50,898 nucleotides of DNA from Phycisphaerae bacterium (GCA_002862305.1 PKCS01000068.1:1-50898), one strand, 5' to 3'; positions 40,773 through 49,962 are shown, counted from the stretch's first letter. Notes: generated from the sequence alone by a model not told the origin. Translations and numbers: made by a program.

Positions 40773-42122
40773 GTGGAGGACCAGCCAGGACAGCTGGAGC
40801 ATGATCCGCGATCGGTGGTGAACGAGCGCCTCGGACGCCAGGTGGTCCGGTACCCGGACCTCGCCATCGAGTCCATGAACCTGAGGAGTCGGCAACTCGA
40901 GGCCCGCGAGCTGGCCTTCGCGCGGGCCCTTGAGTCATCGGTGCTCTGCCGATGGCGAACCCTCGAGCACCTGGTGTCGGCGTGCTCGAGGCGTTCCTGG
41001 GCGAGGATCGAGCCGTCCCTGAGGGGCGCACTGCTGGCGGGCGCGGCGCAGGTGATCCTGATGGATTCGGTGCCGGACCACGCTGCGGTGGACGAGACCG
41101 TCGAGTGGTGCAAGCGCCGGGTCCGGCCGGACTCCGGACGATTCGTCAACGGGGTCCTGAGGGGACTGATCAGGCTCCGCGGCGAGGTGATCGAAGCGGA
41201 GGACGAGCGCGCACGCAGCTGGTGGCTCCATCGGGACGTGGTGCCCCTGGCGGATGGGCGGGCCCTGGGACTGGGGCGGAAGACCCTGCCCGATGATCCC
41301 GCCTCGAGACTCGCCATCCAGAGCTCGATCGGCGACGAACTGATCTCGAGCTGGATCGCGAGCGCAGGATGGGAGACGACCCTCGAGCGGTGCGCGCACT
41401 GCCTGATGACCCCCCCGCTGATGATCGCCGGGGCGGGTGGATCGTTCGAGGTCTGGACGGGTGGACTTACCGGGCTCCGGGAACGCCTGGCCGCCGAACC
41501 GGGCAGTCGGGTCCAGGACCCGACCGCGGCGAGCGCGGTGGAGTCCACGCGGGCGTTGTCCCCGACCTGCATCGTGGACTTCTGCGCGGGACGGGGAACG
41601 AAGACCGGGCAACTGGCGCAGGTCCACCCGGCGGCGAGGGTCCTCGCGGGGGATGCGAACGAGGAGCGCCGGTGCGAGCTCGCGACGGCCTTCGAAGGCG
41701 ATCCCCGGATCGAGGTGGTGGAGCCTCGGCGGTACGGCTCGGTCCTCGGATCGGTCGACCTCCTGGTGCTGGACGTGCCCTGCTCGAACTCCGGCGTGCT
41801 CCCCCGGCGACCCCAGGCCCGGTACCGGGCCAATCGCCGGAGGATGAAGTCGTTGCGTACGCTGCAGAGGCAGATCGTCGAGGAGTCGATTCCCCTGCTC
41901 GCGCCCGGAGCGCACCTGCTGTACTCGACCTGCAGCCTCGAGACCGCCGAGAACGAGGAACAGGTCGACTGGCTGGTGAAGAAGTTCGATGCACGGGTCG
42001 TCCTCCAGAACCGGATCGAACCTGAAGGGCGCCCCGGGGACGAGGGCAGCGGCTACCGGGATGGTGGATTTCACGCCCTCCTGACCCGGGAACCGATACG
42101 GAGCCACGATGAAAGCTGCTAG
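40773..42122 (+). CDS. rsmB: 16S rRNA m5C967 methyltransferase-like protein (RsmB/NOL1-NOP2-Sun)
   Basis: 449 residues. The N-terminal part (about 20-140) is a NusB-like helical domain (ARELAFARALESSVLCRW; GRFVNGVLRGLIRLRGE), the C-terminal part the Rossmann SAM-methyltransferase with DFCAGRGTKTGQLAQ (SAM binding), LDVPCSNSGVLPRRPQARYR (one catalytic Cys) and LLYSTCSLETAENEEQVDWL (the second). The domain order is that of RsmB, but the sequence is divergent and assignment to RsmB rather than RsmF relies on the NusB-like domain. GTG start 10 bp after metK; likely co-transcribed. Confidence 0.85.
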   Translation: MEDQPGQLEHDPRSVVNERLGRQVVRYPDLAIESMNLRSRQLEARELAFARALESSVLCRWRTLEHLVSACSRRSWARIEPSLRGALLAGAAQVILMDSVPDHAAVDETVEWCKRRVRPDSGRFVNGVLRGLIRLRGEVIEAEDERARSWWLHRDVVPLADGRALGLGRKTLPDDPASRLAIQSSIGDELISSWIASAGWETTLERCAHCLMTPPLMIAGAGGSFEVWTGGLTGLRERLAAEPGSRVQDPTAASAVESTRALSPTCIVDFCAGRGTKTGQLAQVHPAARVLAGDANEERRCELATAFEGDPRIEVVEPRRYGSVLGSVDLLVLDVPCSNSGVLPRRPQARYRANRRRMKSLRTLQRQIVEESIPLLAPGAHLLYSTCSLETAENEEQVDWLVKKFDARVVLQNRIEPEGRPGDEGSGYRDGGFHALLTREPIRSHDESC

Positions 42123-42149
42123 ATTGGATCGAACCATCGGAATGCGTCC

Positions 42150-42956
42150 ATGAAGCTCAGTGAAGATTTCAACTTCGGGTTCACCCGCAGCGCGGAGGAC
42201 GGGCCCGTGGTCATGAACCTCAGCCAGAAGAACTGGGTGCTGGGAGCGGGACTCGGACTCGACGAGGCGGGGGACTGGAAGCTCCCGACCGCGACCGGCA
42301 GCGAGACGATGTTCGCCCACCACATGGTGGCGGAGCTCAGGAAGAAGCTCGAGAAGATGACCTCGGACGAGGAATTCGCGTCGAAGCTCGCGGCTTCAGC
42401 CTCCGCGCACGGCGAGATGGTGATCCTGCTGCCGCAGGACGCGAGGCTTCGCCAGGAGGTCTTCGCCATGGCGAGCGACCTCTTCCGGAGGGAGGCCGAG
42501 GTGAACCTCCGGAACTTCACCAGCATGAAGATCTACATGGCACCCACCGCGGATTCCAGGAACCGGTTCTGCGTGAGGAAGTTCAAGGGCAGGACGTCGA
42601 ACCAGGTGGTGGTCAACCTCTGCGAGCAGGCCTTCCGCTTCTTCCGTTTCCACGGCCGGGACCACGAGGACGTCGACATCGACACCATGGTCAACGATCG
42701 GTGGGAGGACGACCCCGAGGCCGCCGCCCGACAGGTGGAGGCCGAGGTCAGGATGTTCGACATGAACTACTTCCGCAGGATCCGGGAGGCCGCCGAGGAC
42801 GGGACCATCTACCTGCTGATGCCGATGGGTCCGAAGCGGAGGGAGCTGGTGCTCAAGGCCTTCCTGAAGATCCTGCAGCTGGTCCCCGGAGGCGCGATCG
42901 ATCTTTCGGACGCCAGGCTGCGGAGGATCTACCCCGGCGCCATGCGGGCCGAATGA
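42150..42956 (+). CDS. conserved-looking hypothetical protein
   Basis: 268 residues with no signal peptide and no membrane helix, so probably cytoplasmic. I do not recognise the family. The composition is charged and the sequence well structured: an N-terminal Trp/Gly-rich part (KNWVLGAGLGLDEAGDWKL), a helical middle (MVAELRKKLEKMTSDEEFASKL), then VNLCEQAFRFFRFHG and GTIYLLMPMGPKRRELVLKAFLKIL near the end. It lies 27 bp after rsmB in the same direction and converges on a secreted-protein gene. Codon usage looks like that of its neighbours. Confidence 0.75.
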   Translation: MKLSEDFNFGFTRSAEDGPVVMNLSQKNWVLGAGLGLDEAGDWKLPTATGSETMFAHHMVAELRKKLEKMTSDEEFASKLAASASAHGEMVILLPQDARLRQEVFAMASDLFRREAEVNLRNFTSMKIYMAPTADSRNRFCVRKFKGRTSNQVVVNLCEQAFRFFRFHGRDHEDVDIDTMVNDRWEDDPEAAARQVEAEVRMFDMNYFRRIREAAEDGTIYLLMPMGPKRRELVLKAFLKILQLVPGGAIDLSDARLRRIYPGAMRAE

Positions 42957-42981
42957 GCGATGGAGGACGGACCGCTGGGGG

Positions 42982-44886
42982 TCACTTGCAGACGATCGCC
43001 CACCTGCCCAGCAGCAGCGCGAGGTCCGCACCGCCGACGATCAGGTCGCCGTCGATGTCCGCCACGGGGTCCGAGGTGCCCCAGGCCGCGAGCAGGATGG
43101 TCAGGTCGGCGCCCCCGATGAAGCCGTCCCCGTCCAGGTCGCCCTGGCAACCGGAGGGACCGTCCTCCTCGCCGATGACGAAGAACTGGTCACCGGGAAT
43201 GTCGGCGAAGTTCACCTGGCGGGCGTCCCCGAGGTTGCTCGAGCCCTCAAGACCGCCCAGCACCTGGTTGGAGATGAATTCCTGGCCGGCGCTGCTGATG
43301 AACGCGCAGACCGCGATCGATCCACCGTCGTAGCCCTCGAGCAGGTTGAGGGGGATGGAGACTTCGAGACCGGTCGTGACGTCCGAGCCGTCGGAGAGGC
43401 CGTCGCCGCCATCGACGCCGAGGATGTTGGAGTTGTCGAGTGCGACCCAGACCCCGTTGGCCCCGCGCACGATGTCGACTCCGACCTCGGCGCTGCCGAT
43501 GAACGCGCCACTGCCACCGCCGTTGGTGAGCACCTGCGCGATGTTGGCGAAGAGACTGACTTCCTTGTTGCCGCAGTTGGCCGAGAGCCAGAGGTCGGCG
43601 GCGAATTCCTCGTCGAAGGTGAGCCCGTTGCCCGATCCGTCGTCGCCCATGGTGTTGAGCCCGTTGAATCCCGCATCGGGGTTGTCCCCGCGCAGCCGGT
43701 TCTGGCCGCCCTCCGCATAGTCGAGGAAGATCTGGAGCTTGTTGAAGTTCGACTCGAGATTGCCGGCGAACAGCATGTTGAGCCGGTCGTCGTCGATGAA
43801 CCCGTAGGCGGCATCGAGCTCTGAACCGTTGCACTGCCCGACGAGGCCGTTGGTGGCGTTCCCGAAGGAGGTCTGGGTGTCCTGGACGGCGAGCGCGGGG
43901 CCGTATTCACCGCCACCATTCCCGTCGACGACCACGGACGGCTCGGGAACGACGGGATCGTCGTCGTCACCCGGCGCACAGGGGTAGTCGGTGGAGTCGC
44001 CGTCGAGGGCGACGAACTGGCAGCCCTCGAAGTCCCTGAAGTCCAGGGACCGGGGATCGCCAAGGTTCCCGGCCGGGGCCGGGAGCGAGCCAAGGACCTG
44101 GTTGGAGACGAAGGAGTGGCCGTTGTTGTTGATGAACGCGCACAGCCTGAACCCGTCGCCCGCGACGTAGTCAGGATCGATCAGCCCGACCGGGATGGCG
44201 ATCTCGATGCCGGTCAACACGTCTGCGGCGCCCTTGCCCGCGGCATCCTCCCCGCCGGAGACGCCGGCGACGTTGGAGTTGTCGATGGCGATCTCGATGC
44301 CCGTGTCGCTCAGCAGCCCTCCCAGCCCGTTCGGGAACTCGAGGCTGTTGCCGAGGAAGCCTCCGACGCCCCCACCGTCGCTGAGGATCTGGCTGGCGTT
44401 GGCGTAGATGGCCGGGTTCTCCCCGTTGCCGTCGTAGCCCATGCCGATGGTGAGGTAGTAGTTGGCGGTGAAGCCGGTGTCGAAGGTCAGCCCCCGGGTA
44501 CCGCTGAGCTGGCTGCCACCCATGTTGTTCAGCCCGTCGAAGTCCACGAAGGGATTGTCGTCGCGCAGCGTGCCCTGGCCACCGTCGCCCATGTCGATGA
44601 ACAGCTCGAGCTTGTTGAAGTTGGACTCAAGGTTGCCCGCGATGAAGATGTAGACGACGCCACCGGACACCCGGCCGAGGACCGCGTCGAGCTCCGACCC
44701 GTTCGAGTTGAAGACCTCGCCGAGGTCGTTGTCGCCGAACTGGGTGTTGACCTGCTGGACCGCGTCGAAGTTCGCGCTGGAGAACGTGGTCAGCTGCCCG
44801 TCCACGGGTTCGATATCGCCGCTTCCCACTGCGGTGGAGGCTGCAAGCAGGAGGGCGGAGGGAAGGCAGAACATGGTTCGGGACAT
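42982..44886 (-). CDS. secreted duplicated-domain protein with dockerin-like C-terminus
   Basis: 634 residues with a signal peptide (FCLPSALLLAASTAVGSG). The body is two homologous halves of about 270 residues. Each has NGSELDA, then an (I/F)AGNLESNFNKL core, a GGQxxLRxDNP loop, a GLNxMG segment, a G-x-EIAI/GLEVSIP strand, and SNQVLG. A Pro/Asp linker joins the halves. The end is a dockerin-like pair bracketed by Cys. No catalytic residues recognised; a structural or binding role on the surface is likely. ATG at 44886 with GGAG 9 nt upstream; an upstream start at 44928 lacks a signal sequence. Confidence 0.82.
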   Translation of the reverse strand: MSRTMFCLPSALLLAASTAVGSGDIEPVDGQLTTFSSANFDAVQQVNTQFGDNDLGEVFNSNGSELDAVLGRVSGGVVYIFIAGNLESNFNKLELFIDMGDGGQGTLRDDNPFVDFDGLNNMGGSQLSGTRGLTFDTGFTANYYLTIGMGYDGNGENPAIYANASQILSDGGGVGGFLGNSLEFPNGLGGLLSDTGIEIAIDNSNVAGVSGGEDAAGKGAADVLTGIEIAIPVGLIDPDYVAGDGFRLCAFINNNGHSFVSNQVLGSLPAPAGNLGDPRSLDFRDFEGCQFVALDGDSTDYPCAPGDDDDPVVPEPSVVVDGNGGGEYGPALAVQDTQTSFGNATNGLVGQCNGSELDAAYGFIDDDRLNMLFAGNLESNFNKLQIFLDYAEGGQNRLRGDNPDAGFNGLNTMGDDGSGNGLTFDEEFAADLWLSANCGNKEVSLFANIAQVLTNGGGSGAFIGSAEVGVDIVRGANGVWVALDNSNILGVDGGDGLSDGSDVTTGLEVSIPLNLLEGYDGGSIAVCAFISSAGQEFISNQVLGGLEGSSNLGDARQVNFADIPGDQFFVIGEEDGPSGCQGDLDGDGFIGGADLTILLAAWGTSDPVADIDGDLIVGGADLALLLGRWAIVCK

Positions 44887-44984
44887 GGGATTGGACTCCG
44901 AGTTCGTTTCTGGTCGGTGGTGAAGCACTCGTGCGATGACGAACCACTGCCCGGTATGTTCGCCGGGAGGGGTCTAACCGACCA

Positions 44985-45013
44985 AAAGTACGTGCCGGAT
45001 GCATTCCATTCAA
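44985..45013 (-). promoter_or_regulatory. predicted promoter of the duplicated-domain secreted protein gene
   Basis: On the reverse strand TTGAAT (45013-45008), 17-bp spacer, TACTTT (44990-44985). The leader would be about 90 nt. Confidence 0.4.
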
Positions 45014-45145
45014 GGTGTTTGTGGTTCGAATTGACCCAAATCACTCCCGACACGCTGTTTACGGCCAATAAGCGTCCCCTGCCGCTCCCCACCTCGCCGG
45101 GACCGGAGACGGGCCGCTCGGGGCCGACTACCGATGATCTAATCG

Positions 45146-45174
45146 TTGCCGCTGGTCAATACGCGGGATATTCT
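45146..45174 (+). promoter_or_regulatory. predicted promoter of the GH13 gene, positioned for a leaderless transcript
   Basis: TTGCCG (45146-45151), 17-bp spacer, TATTCT (45169-45174); the start codon GTG lies 6 nt after the -10 box. The -35 is identical to that of metK and of the act operon. Confidence 0.6.
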
Positions 45175-45180
45175 AGTTCC

Positions 45181-47238
45181 GTGGCGAACCTCACCCCCCA
45201 CATCCTCCTGTTGGGAACGTTGTCACTGTGCCCGGCATCGGTCTCGGTGGCGCAGGACGGTCCGTCGACGGTCCCCGGCGTGGGTGCCTACGTCTACGAC
45301 GACGGCACGAACGGGGTCAGCTTCAGGATCTGGGCGCCCAACGCGACCCAGGTCCACGTGCTGGGGTCCTTCAACTTCTGGAATGCAACGAGTCACCCGC
45401 TGTATCCGGAACCCGGCGGGTACTGGTCGGTGCGCGTTCCCTACGCGCTGCCCGGCAGCCAGTACAAGTTCCGGATCGACAACGGGTACCAGGTACTCGA
45501 ACGCAACGACGCACGTTCGTTCGACGTCACCAGCTCGGTCGGCAATTCCGTGGTCTACGATCTCGGGGCCTACGAGTGGCAGAACCCGGATGACCTCTCG
45601 ATCCCGTTCAACGAACTCGTGATCTACGAGATGCACATCGGGACGTACGGGGTCGATGACGGGTCGCCCGGAGTCGGGACCCTGGACGGGGCGATCGACC
45701 GACTCGACCATCTCGAGGAGCTCGGGGTCAACGCCATCGAGCTGATGCCCTTCTTCGAGTTCCCGGGCGGCAACTCCTGGGGGTACAACCCCGCCCACTC
45801 GTTCGCGGTGGAGTCGGAATACGGCACGCCTGACGACCTGAAGCGCTTCGTCGACGAGGCGCGCGGCCGTGGGATCGCGGTCATCGCGGACCTCGTCTAC
45901 AACCACCTCGGCCCCAACGACCTCGGCCTGTGGCAGTACGACGGGGACGAGGGCGGCGGCGGCGGCATCTACTTCTACAACGACGACCGAGCCAACACCC
46001 CCTGGGGCAACACCCGGCCCGACTATTCCCGTGGCGAGGTCCGGCAATGGATCCGGGACAACGTCTTCCACTGGTTCGACAACTTCCGGTTCGAGGGTGC
46101 GAGGGTCGACGGTACCAAGTACATCAGGATGACCAATCCGCCGTTCGGCGAGCTGCCGGAGGGCTGGTCGCTGCTGCAGTGGATCAACGAGGAGGTCAAC
46201 CAGCGAAGTCCCGGCAAGATCATGATCGCCGAGGACTTCGACAACAACGAGTGGATCAGCAAGGACGTGGGCGCGGGCGGGGCCGGCTTCGATTCCCAGT
46301 GGGATGCCAGGTTCTTCTACCCGGTGCGCAACGCGGTCCAGACGGTGGCGGATGCCGATCGCTCGATGTGGGACGTGAGAGACGCGATCATCTCGAGCTT
46401 CAACGGTAACCACACCCACCGTGTGATCTACACGGAGAGCCACGACGAGGTGGCCAACGGGCGGGCGAGGGTCCCGGAGGACATCTGGCCGGGGAATGCC
46501 GACAGCTGGTTCTCGAAGAAGCGCTCGACCCTTGCCGCGGGACTGGTGTTCACCTCCCCCGGGATCCCGATGCTCTTCCAGGGCCAGGAGTTCCTCGAGG
46601 ACGGGTACTTCCGGGACGACGACCCCCTCGACTGGAGCAAGGTGGACCGATTCTCCGGCATCCTAGAGATGTATCGCAGGATGATCTCGCTCCGCAGGAA
46701 CCTCACCGGGGTGACCCGCGGGCTCTCGGGGGGCAACACCAACGTCCACCACGTGAACAACAACGAGAAGCTGGTCGCCTTCCACCGCTGGGACCAGGGA
46801 GGCGTCGGAGACGACGTGGTGGTGGTCGCGAACTTCTCCGACCAGTACTGGAACAACTACCGGATCGGATTCCCCTCCGCGGGTCTCTGGAAGGCGCACT
46901 TCAACAGTGACGATTCGGCGTACGACGCGGACTTCGACGGCTACGGTGGATTCGACCTGCAGACCGAGCAGCTCCCTCGGGACGGCATGGGCCAGAGCGG
47001 CGTGGTGAAGATCGGACCGTATTCGGTGGTGATCTTCTCCCAGGGCGAGGAATCCTCGGAAGAGGAACCGCCGGCCGGGATCGTGGGCGACTACAACGAC
47101 GATGGCCTGGTCAACGGCTTCGACCTGGGGCTCCTCCTCGGGGTGTGGGGCATGGACAGCCAGCTCTACGACCTCAACGGCGACCTGCTGGTGAACGGGG
47201 CCGACCTCAGCATGCTGCTCGCCAACTGGACGAGATAG
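45181..47238 (+). CDS. secreted GH13 alpha-glucan enzyme, branching-enzyme/trehalohydrolase-like, with dockerin-like C-terminus
   Basis: 685 residues. Signal peptide (HILLLGTLSLCPASVSVAQ), a CBM48-type domain (about 40-115, GVSFRIWAPNATQVHVLGSF), a GH13 barrel, a C-terminal beta domain and a dockerin-like pair at the end. The four GH13 regions are intact: ADLVYNH with Asp237, GARVDGTKY with the nucleophile Asp310, IAEDF with the acid/base Glu351, ESHDEV with Asp422. The combination resembles GlgB and maltooligosyl trehalohydrolase rather than plain amylase, but export is unusual for those. GTG start was chosen because it begins the signal peptide and sits 6 nt after a -10 box. Confidence 0.87.
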   Translation: MANLTPHILLLGTLSLCPASVSVAQDGPSTVPGVGAYVYDDGTNGVSFRIWAPNATQVHVLGSFNFWNATSHPLYPEPGGYWSVRVPYALPGSQYKFRIDNGYQVLERNDARSFDVTSSVGNSVVYDLGAYEWQNPDDLSIPFNELVIYEMHIGTYGVDDGSPGVGTLDGAIDRLDHLEELGVNAIELMPFFEFPGGNSWGYNPAHSFAVESEYGTPDDLKRFVDEARGRGIAVIADLVYNHLGPNDLGLWQYDGDEGGGGGIYFYNDDRANTPWGNTRPDYSRGEVRQWIRDNVFHWFDNFRFEGARVDGTKYIRMTNPPFGELPEGWSLLQWINEEVNQRSPGKIMIAEDFDNNEWISKDVGAGGAGFDSQWDARFFYPVRNAVQTVADADRSMWDVRDAIISSFNGNHTHRVIYTESHDEVANGRARVPEDIWPGNADSWFSKKRSTLAAGLVFTSPGIPMLFQGQEFLEDGYFRDDDPLDWSKVDRFSGILEMYRRMISLRRNLTGVTRGLSGGNTNVHHVNNNEKLVAFHRWDQGGVGDDVVVVANFSDQYWNNYRIGFPSAGLWKAHFNSDDSAYDADFDGYGGFDLQTEQLPRDGMGQSGVVKIGPYSVVIFSQGEESSEEEPPAGIVGDYNDDGLVNGFDLGLLLGVWGMDSQLYDLNGDLLVNGADLSMLLANWTR

Positions 47239-47318
47239 TCCCGCACCGTCACACGACAATCCTCCAGGCGAAGCCGGTAGCGGCGGGTTAGGATGCCGGA
47301 ACCGTACACGGAGGGACC

Positions 47319-47795
47319 ATGAGCATTCAGCCGAACTCGACCTCGATAGCGGATCTCGCGAAGCCGGGGAACCTGCTGGTGCCCCTCGAGGCAACGGACA
47401 AGCGATCCGCGATCGACCTCCTCGTGGACCATGTATGCGACGCCGAGAAGGTGGATGACGTGGAGGAGATGAAGCGCCTGGTCTGGGCGAGGGAGGATCA
47501 GCGCTCGACGGGGATCGGGAACGGACTCGCGATCCCCCACGCGAAGTCGGATGCGATCTCCCGGCTGATGCTCGGGATCGGAATCCTCGCGCAGCCCGTG
47601 GACTTCGACTCGATCGACGGCAAGCCAGCCAGGATGGTGGCGCTGCTTCTTTCGCCCAGCAGCGAGATTGCCGAGCACATCCAGGCGCTCGGCAAGATCA
47701 GTCGCATGATGAACGACGAGGGGTTCCGGGAGGCGGCCTTCGCCTGCACCGCCGCCCAGGAGCTGCGGGACCTGATCGTCGCGGCCTGCGACTGA
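47319..47795 (+). CDS. PTS EIIA type-2 domain protein (PtsN-like)
   Basis: 158 residues. Single EIIA fructose/nitrogen-type domain with the phosphorylatable His74 in GIGNGLAIPHAKSD. The C-terminus AEHIQALGKISRMMNDEGF is typical of PtsN. No other PTS component occurs in the window except the EIIA domain of the APC fusion, so a regulatory rather than sugar-transport role is likely. ATG behind GGAGGG, 5 nt spacing. Confidence 0.88.
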   Translation: MSIQPNSTSIADLAKPGNLLVPLEATDKRSAIDLLVDHVCDAEKVDDVEEMKRLVWAREDQRSTGIGNGLAIPHAKSDAISRLMLGIGILAQPVDFDSIDGKPARMVALLLSPSSEIAEHIQALGKISRMMNDEGFREAAFACTAAQELRDLIVAACD

Positions 47796-47820
47796 TCGGC
47801 GGTGCCAGCTGATCCTCGGG

Positions 47821-47826
47821 TACAAT
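47821..47826 (+). promoter_or_regulatory. putative -10 box TACAAT, 6 nt before the hpt start
   Basis: TACAAT is followed by TCCCGC and ATG (47833). No Shine-Dalgarno is visible, and the -35 region is unclear. Consistent with a leaderless transcript inside an otherwise co-directional gene row. Confidence 0.45.
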
Positions 47827-47832
47827 TCCCGC

Positions 47833-48399
47833 ATGTCCGAGCACCCCCATACGAACTCGCACGCGAACGAGGACGTCACGGTCCTCATCGACGAAGCCCG
47901 CATCGCGGAACGGGTCTCCGAACTCGCGCTCGAGCTGGAACGGGAACTGGGCGGCCTGGACGGGGACGTCACCCTGGTGCCGGTCATGACCGGTTCGATG
48001 CTGTTCGTGGCGGACCTGATACGCCAGCTGAGGATCCCGATTCGCATCGAGCCGGTGACCGTGCAGAGCTATCCGGGAACCGCGACCCACAGCCGGGGGG
48101 CCCGCCTGCAGACCCCGGTACCCGAGGTCCTGCGGGACAAGCACGTGCTGATCGTCGACGACATCCTGGACTCCGGCGGCACGCTGAGCGTCCTCCGGCG
48201 GCTGGTCGGCGCGGTCGGGCCGAAGTCGGTCCGCGCATGCGTGCTGCTCAGCAAGGACGTGCCGAGAAGCCACGAGGTGGAGTGCGAGCACTCCGGCTTC
48301 GACATCCCGGACGAGTTCGTGGTCGGCTACGGACTTGACTACGACGGGCTTCACCGGAACCTGCCCTACATCGGTGTCCTGTCGGGAGTCTCCGAATGA
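47833..48399 (+). CDS. hpt: hypoxanthine phosphoribosyltransferase
   Basis: 188 residues. Salvages hypoxanthine (and often guanine) with PRPP. The PRPP-binding motif is VLIVDDILDSGGTL; other family segments are VPVMTGSMLFVADLIRQL, VQSYPGTATHSRGA and FVVGYGLDYDGLHRNLPYIGVL. Full length. Stop overlaps the next start (ATGA). Confidence 0.95.
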   Translation: MSEHPHTNSHANEDVTVLIDEARIAERVSELALELERELGGLDGDVTLVPVMTGSMLFVADLIRQLRIPIRIEPVTVQSYPGTATHSRGARLQTPVPEVLRDKHVLIVDDILDSGGTLSVLRRLVGAVGPKSVRACVLLSKDVPRSHEVECEHSGFDIPDEFVVGYGLDYDGLHRNLPYIGVLSGVSE

Positions 48400-48986
48400 C
48401 CGGGGGCGAGGGCCGAATGAGCTCGACGGAGGCCTCGGCGGAGGAACCACTGGTCGATGTCCTCGCACCCGCTGGCATGCAGCAGGTCCTGCAGGACGGC
48501 GAGACGGTCATCCTCGCACTGCGCCCGAGTCCATGGTTCATCCTCATCGATGGGAGCTGGGTCTACTTCGCGTCCATCTTCGTGGCCCTCCTGCTGGCCT
48601 GGCTCGCCCACCAGCCGTGGTCCCCGGTGATCCTCCCGGAATCCCAGATCTTCCCCCTGCTGGCGACGGTGCTGAGCATCAGGATCGTCTGGAAGTTCCT
48701 CGACTGGGCGAATCGGGTGTACGTCCTGACCGACCAGCGAATCATGCGACGACGGGGAGTGATCCAGTACTCGCTGATCGAGGCCCCGCTGGACCGCATC
48801 CAGCATTCCGCGATCTTCACCCGGGTGGTGGAACGGGTGCTGGGACTGGGGACCATCGGCTTCGCGACCGCGGGAAGCGGTCGATTCGAGGTGATCTGGG
48901 AGATGATCGCGAACCCCATCGAGATCCACCGAAAGGTCAACGACGCGATCGAGCGGTACGGTCGAAGGGGTGATCACGGGCTCTGA
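48396..48986 (+). CDS. PH-domain membrane protein (bPH2/YdbS-like, DUF304)
   Basis: 196 residues. Two membrane helices (FILIDGSWVYFASIFVALLLAWLA; PLLATVLSIRIVWKFLDWA) followed by a bacterial PH domain: NRVYVLTDQRIMRRRGVIQYSLIEAPLDRIQHSAI is the signature (YxLTxxRI..xxGxx). Function unknown. ATG at 48396 overlaps the hpt stop; a second ATG at 48417 is possible. Converges on the next gene with 13 bp between the stops. Confidence 0.88.
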   Translation: MTGGEGRMSSTEASAEEPLVDVLAPAGMQQVLQDGETVILALRPSPWFILIDGSWVYFASIFVALLLAWLAHQPWSPVILPESQIFPLLATVLSIRIVWKFLDWANRVYVLTDQRIMRRRGVIQYSLIEAPLDRIQHSAIFTRVVERVLGLGTIGFATAGSGRFEVIWEMIANPIEIHRKVNDAIERYGRRGDHGL

Positions 48987-48999
48987 CCGCGAGGTTCCC

Positions 49000-49962
49000 T
49001 CAGGGATTCGCCCGGAGGATCGCCACGTCGATCGATTCGGTCGAGGTGCTCGACCCTGTCGTCCCGGCCTCGAGGAGCGCGCACTCGGGCGGCTCGCCCG
49101 CGGTGACCACGTAGACGACCCGGGAATCCCCGAAGCCGCCGATCAGGAGGGTGGTGGACTCGTCCGTGCCATCGAGTACGGGACGCTCCGCGACCAGGCC
49201 GTGCTGGAGTCCGAGGCTCCGCGATGCGCCGGTGAACAGGCAGAGGGCGAGGAAGACCATCGTCACCCGAAGCCACGTCCAACCGAGCCCGCGCAGCGGA
49301 AGCCGAAACAGCACGATCATCCAGAGCGTGGTCATCAGGAGTGCGAAGACGTCGATGCTGCACGCCACGTCCAGTCGCGGTCGCCACGTGCTGGCGTAGA
49401 GGCCGAGGTCGGGGGGCAGTCCCGACAGGACCGCGGTGCGAACCGGGAGGAACAGCCAGATGAACGAGAGAACCCCGATCAGGCCGCCGAGGATGCCAGC
49501 GGCGATGGCGAGGAACCGCGACCCCGCCTTGGGTGGCGGACCCCCGGGCACGCCGGGCCGGGCCAGGGCGGCGAACGCGAGCGGGAACGCCAGCATCAGC
49601 AGTCCCAGCACGGGCAGGAGCAGCAGCACGCTTCCCGACAGCAGGACGGTGCGCGGGATCTGTTCGATCATGCCGATCCCCCCGACCATCGAATCCATGA
49701 GCGAGCAGTCCGTCGGGATCAGGCCGAGGGTCGCCTCGAGGCCGAGGCGTCGCCCGATGAACCCGAAGCACACCGGCATCGCGAGCACCAGCAGGAGGAT
49801 CCCGCAGACGGAGCCCAGCAACCCGTTGCCCGATCCCGCCTGCTCCAACGGGACCTGCTTGACCGGCCGCTGGACGTAGACGACCTTCCGATCACCGCGG
49901 CCGGGCCCCGTGCCGGGGGCGCCGGCGACCGTCGGGAGGCGGGTTTCGGTGTCCTCGGTCAT
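49000..49962 (-). CDS. hypothetical multi-pass membrane protein
   Basis: 320 residues with about six hydrophobic segments (VCGILLLVLAMPVCFGFIG, LLSGSVLLLLPVLGLLMLAFPLAFAAL, FLAIAAGILGGLIGVLSFIWLFLPV, SIDVFALLMTTLWMIVLF, WLRVTMVFLALCLF) and a soluble C-terminus. No family recognised. Start at 49962 overlaps the stop of the dnaJ-like gene by one base (TGATG), so translation is probably coupled; the open frame continues upstream only antisense to nothing useful. A role with the DnaJ-like partner is not supported by sequence. Confidence 0.7.
   Translation of the reverse strand: MTEDTETRLPTVAGAPGTGPGRGDRKVVYVQRPVKQVPLEQAGSGNGLLGSVCGILLLVLAMPVCFGFIGRRLGLEATLGLIPTDCSLMDSMVGGIGMIEQIPRTVLLSGSVLLLLPVLGLLMLAFPLAFAALARPGVPGGPPPKAGSRFLAIAAGILGGLIGVLSFIWLFLPVRTAVLSGLPPDLGLYASTWRPRLDVACSIDVFALLMTTLWMIVLFRLPLRGLGWTWLRVTMVFLALCLFTGASRSLGLQHGLVAERPVLDGTDESTTLLIGGFGDSRVVYVVTAGEPPECALLEAGTTGSSTSTESIDVAILRANP

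Noticed and set aside
44116-45180. N-terminal extension of the GH13 protein by 355 residues
   Set aside because: The extension is antisense to the duplicated-domain gene and lies before a signal peptide and a promoter at 45146-45174.
37852-47238. Cellulosome-type dockerins
   Set aside because: The module resembles dockerin calcium loops, but no cohesin, scaffoldin or set of plant-polysaccharide enzymes is present; called dockerin-like only.
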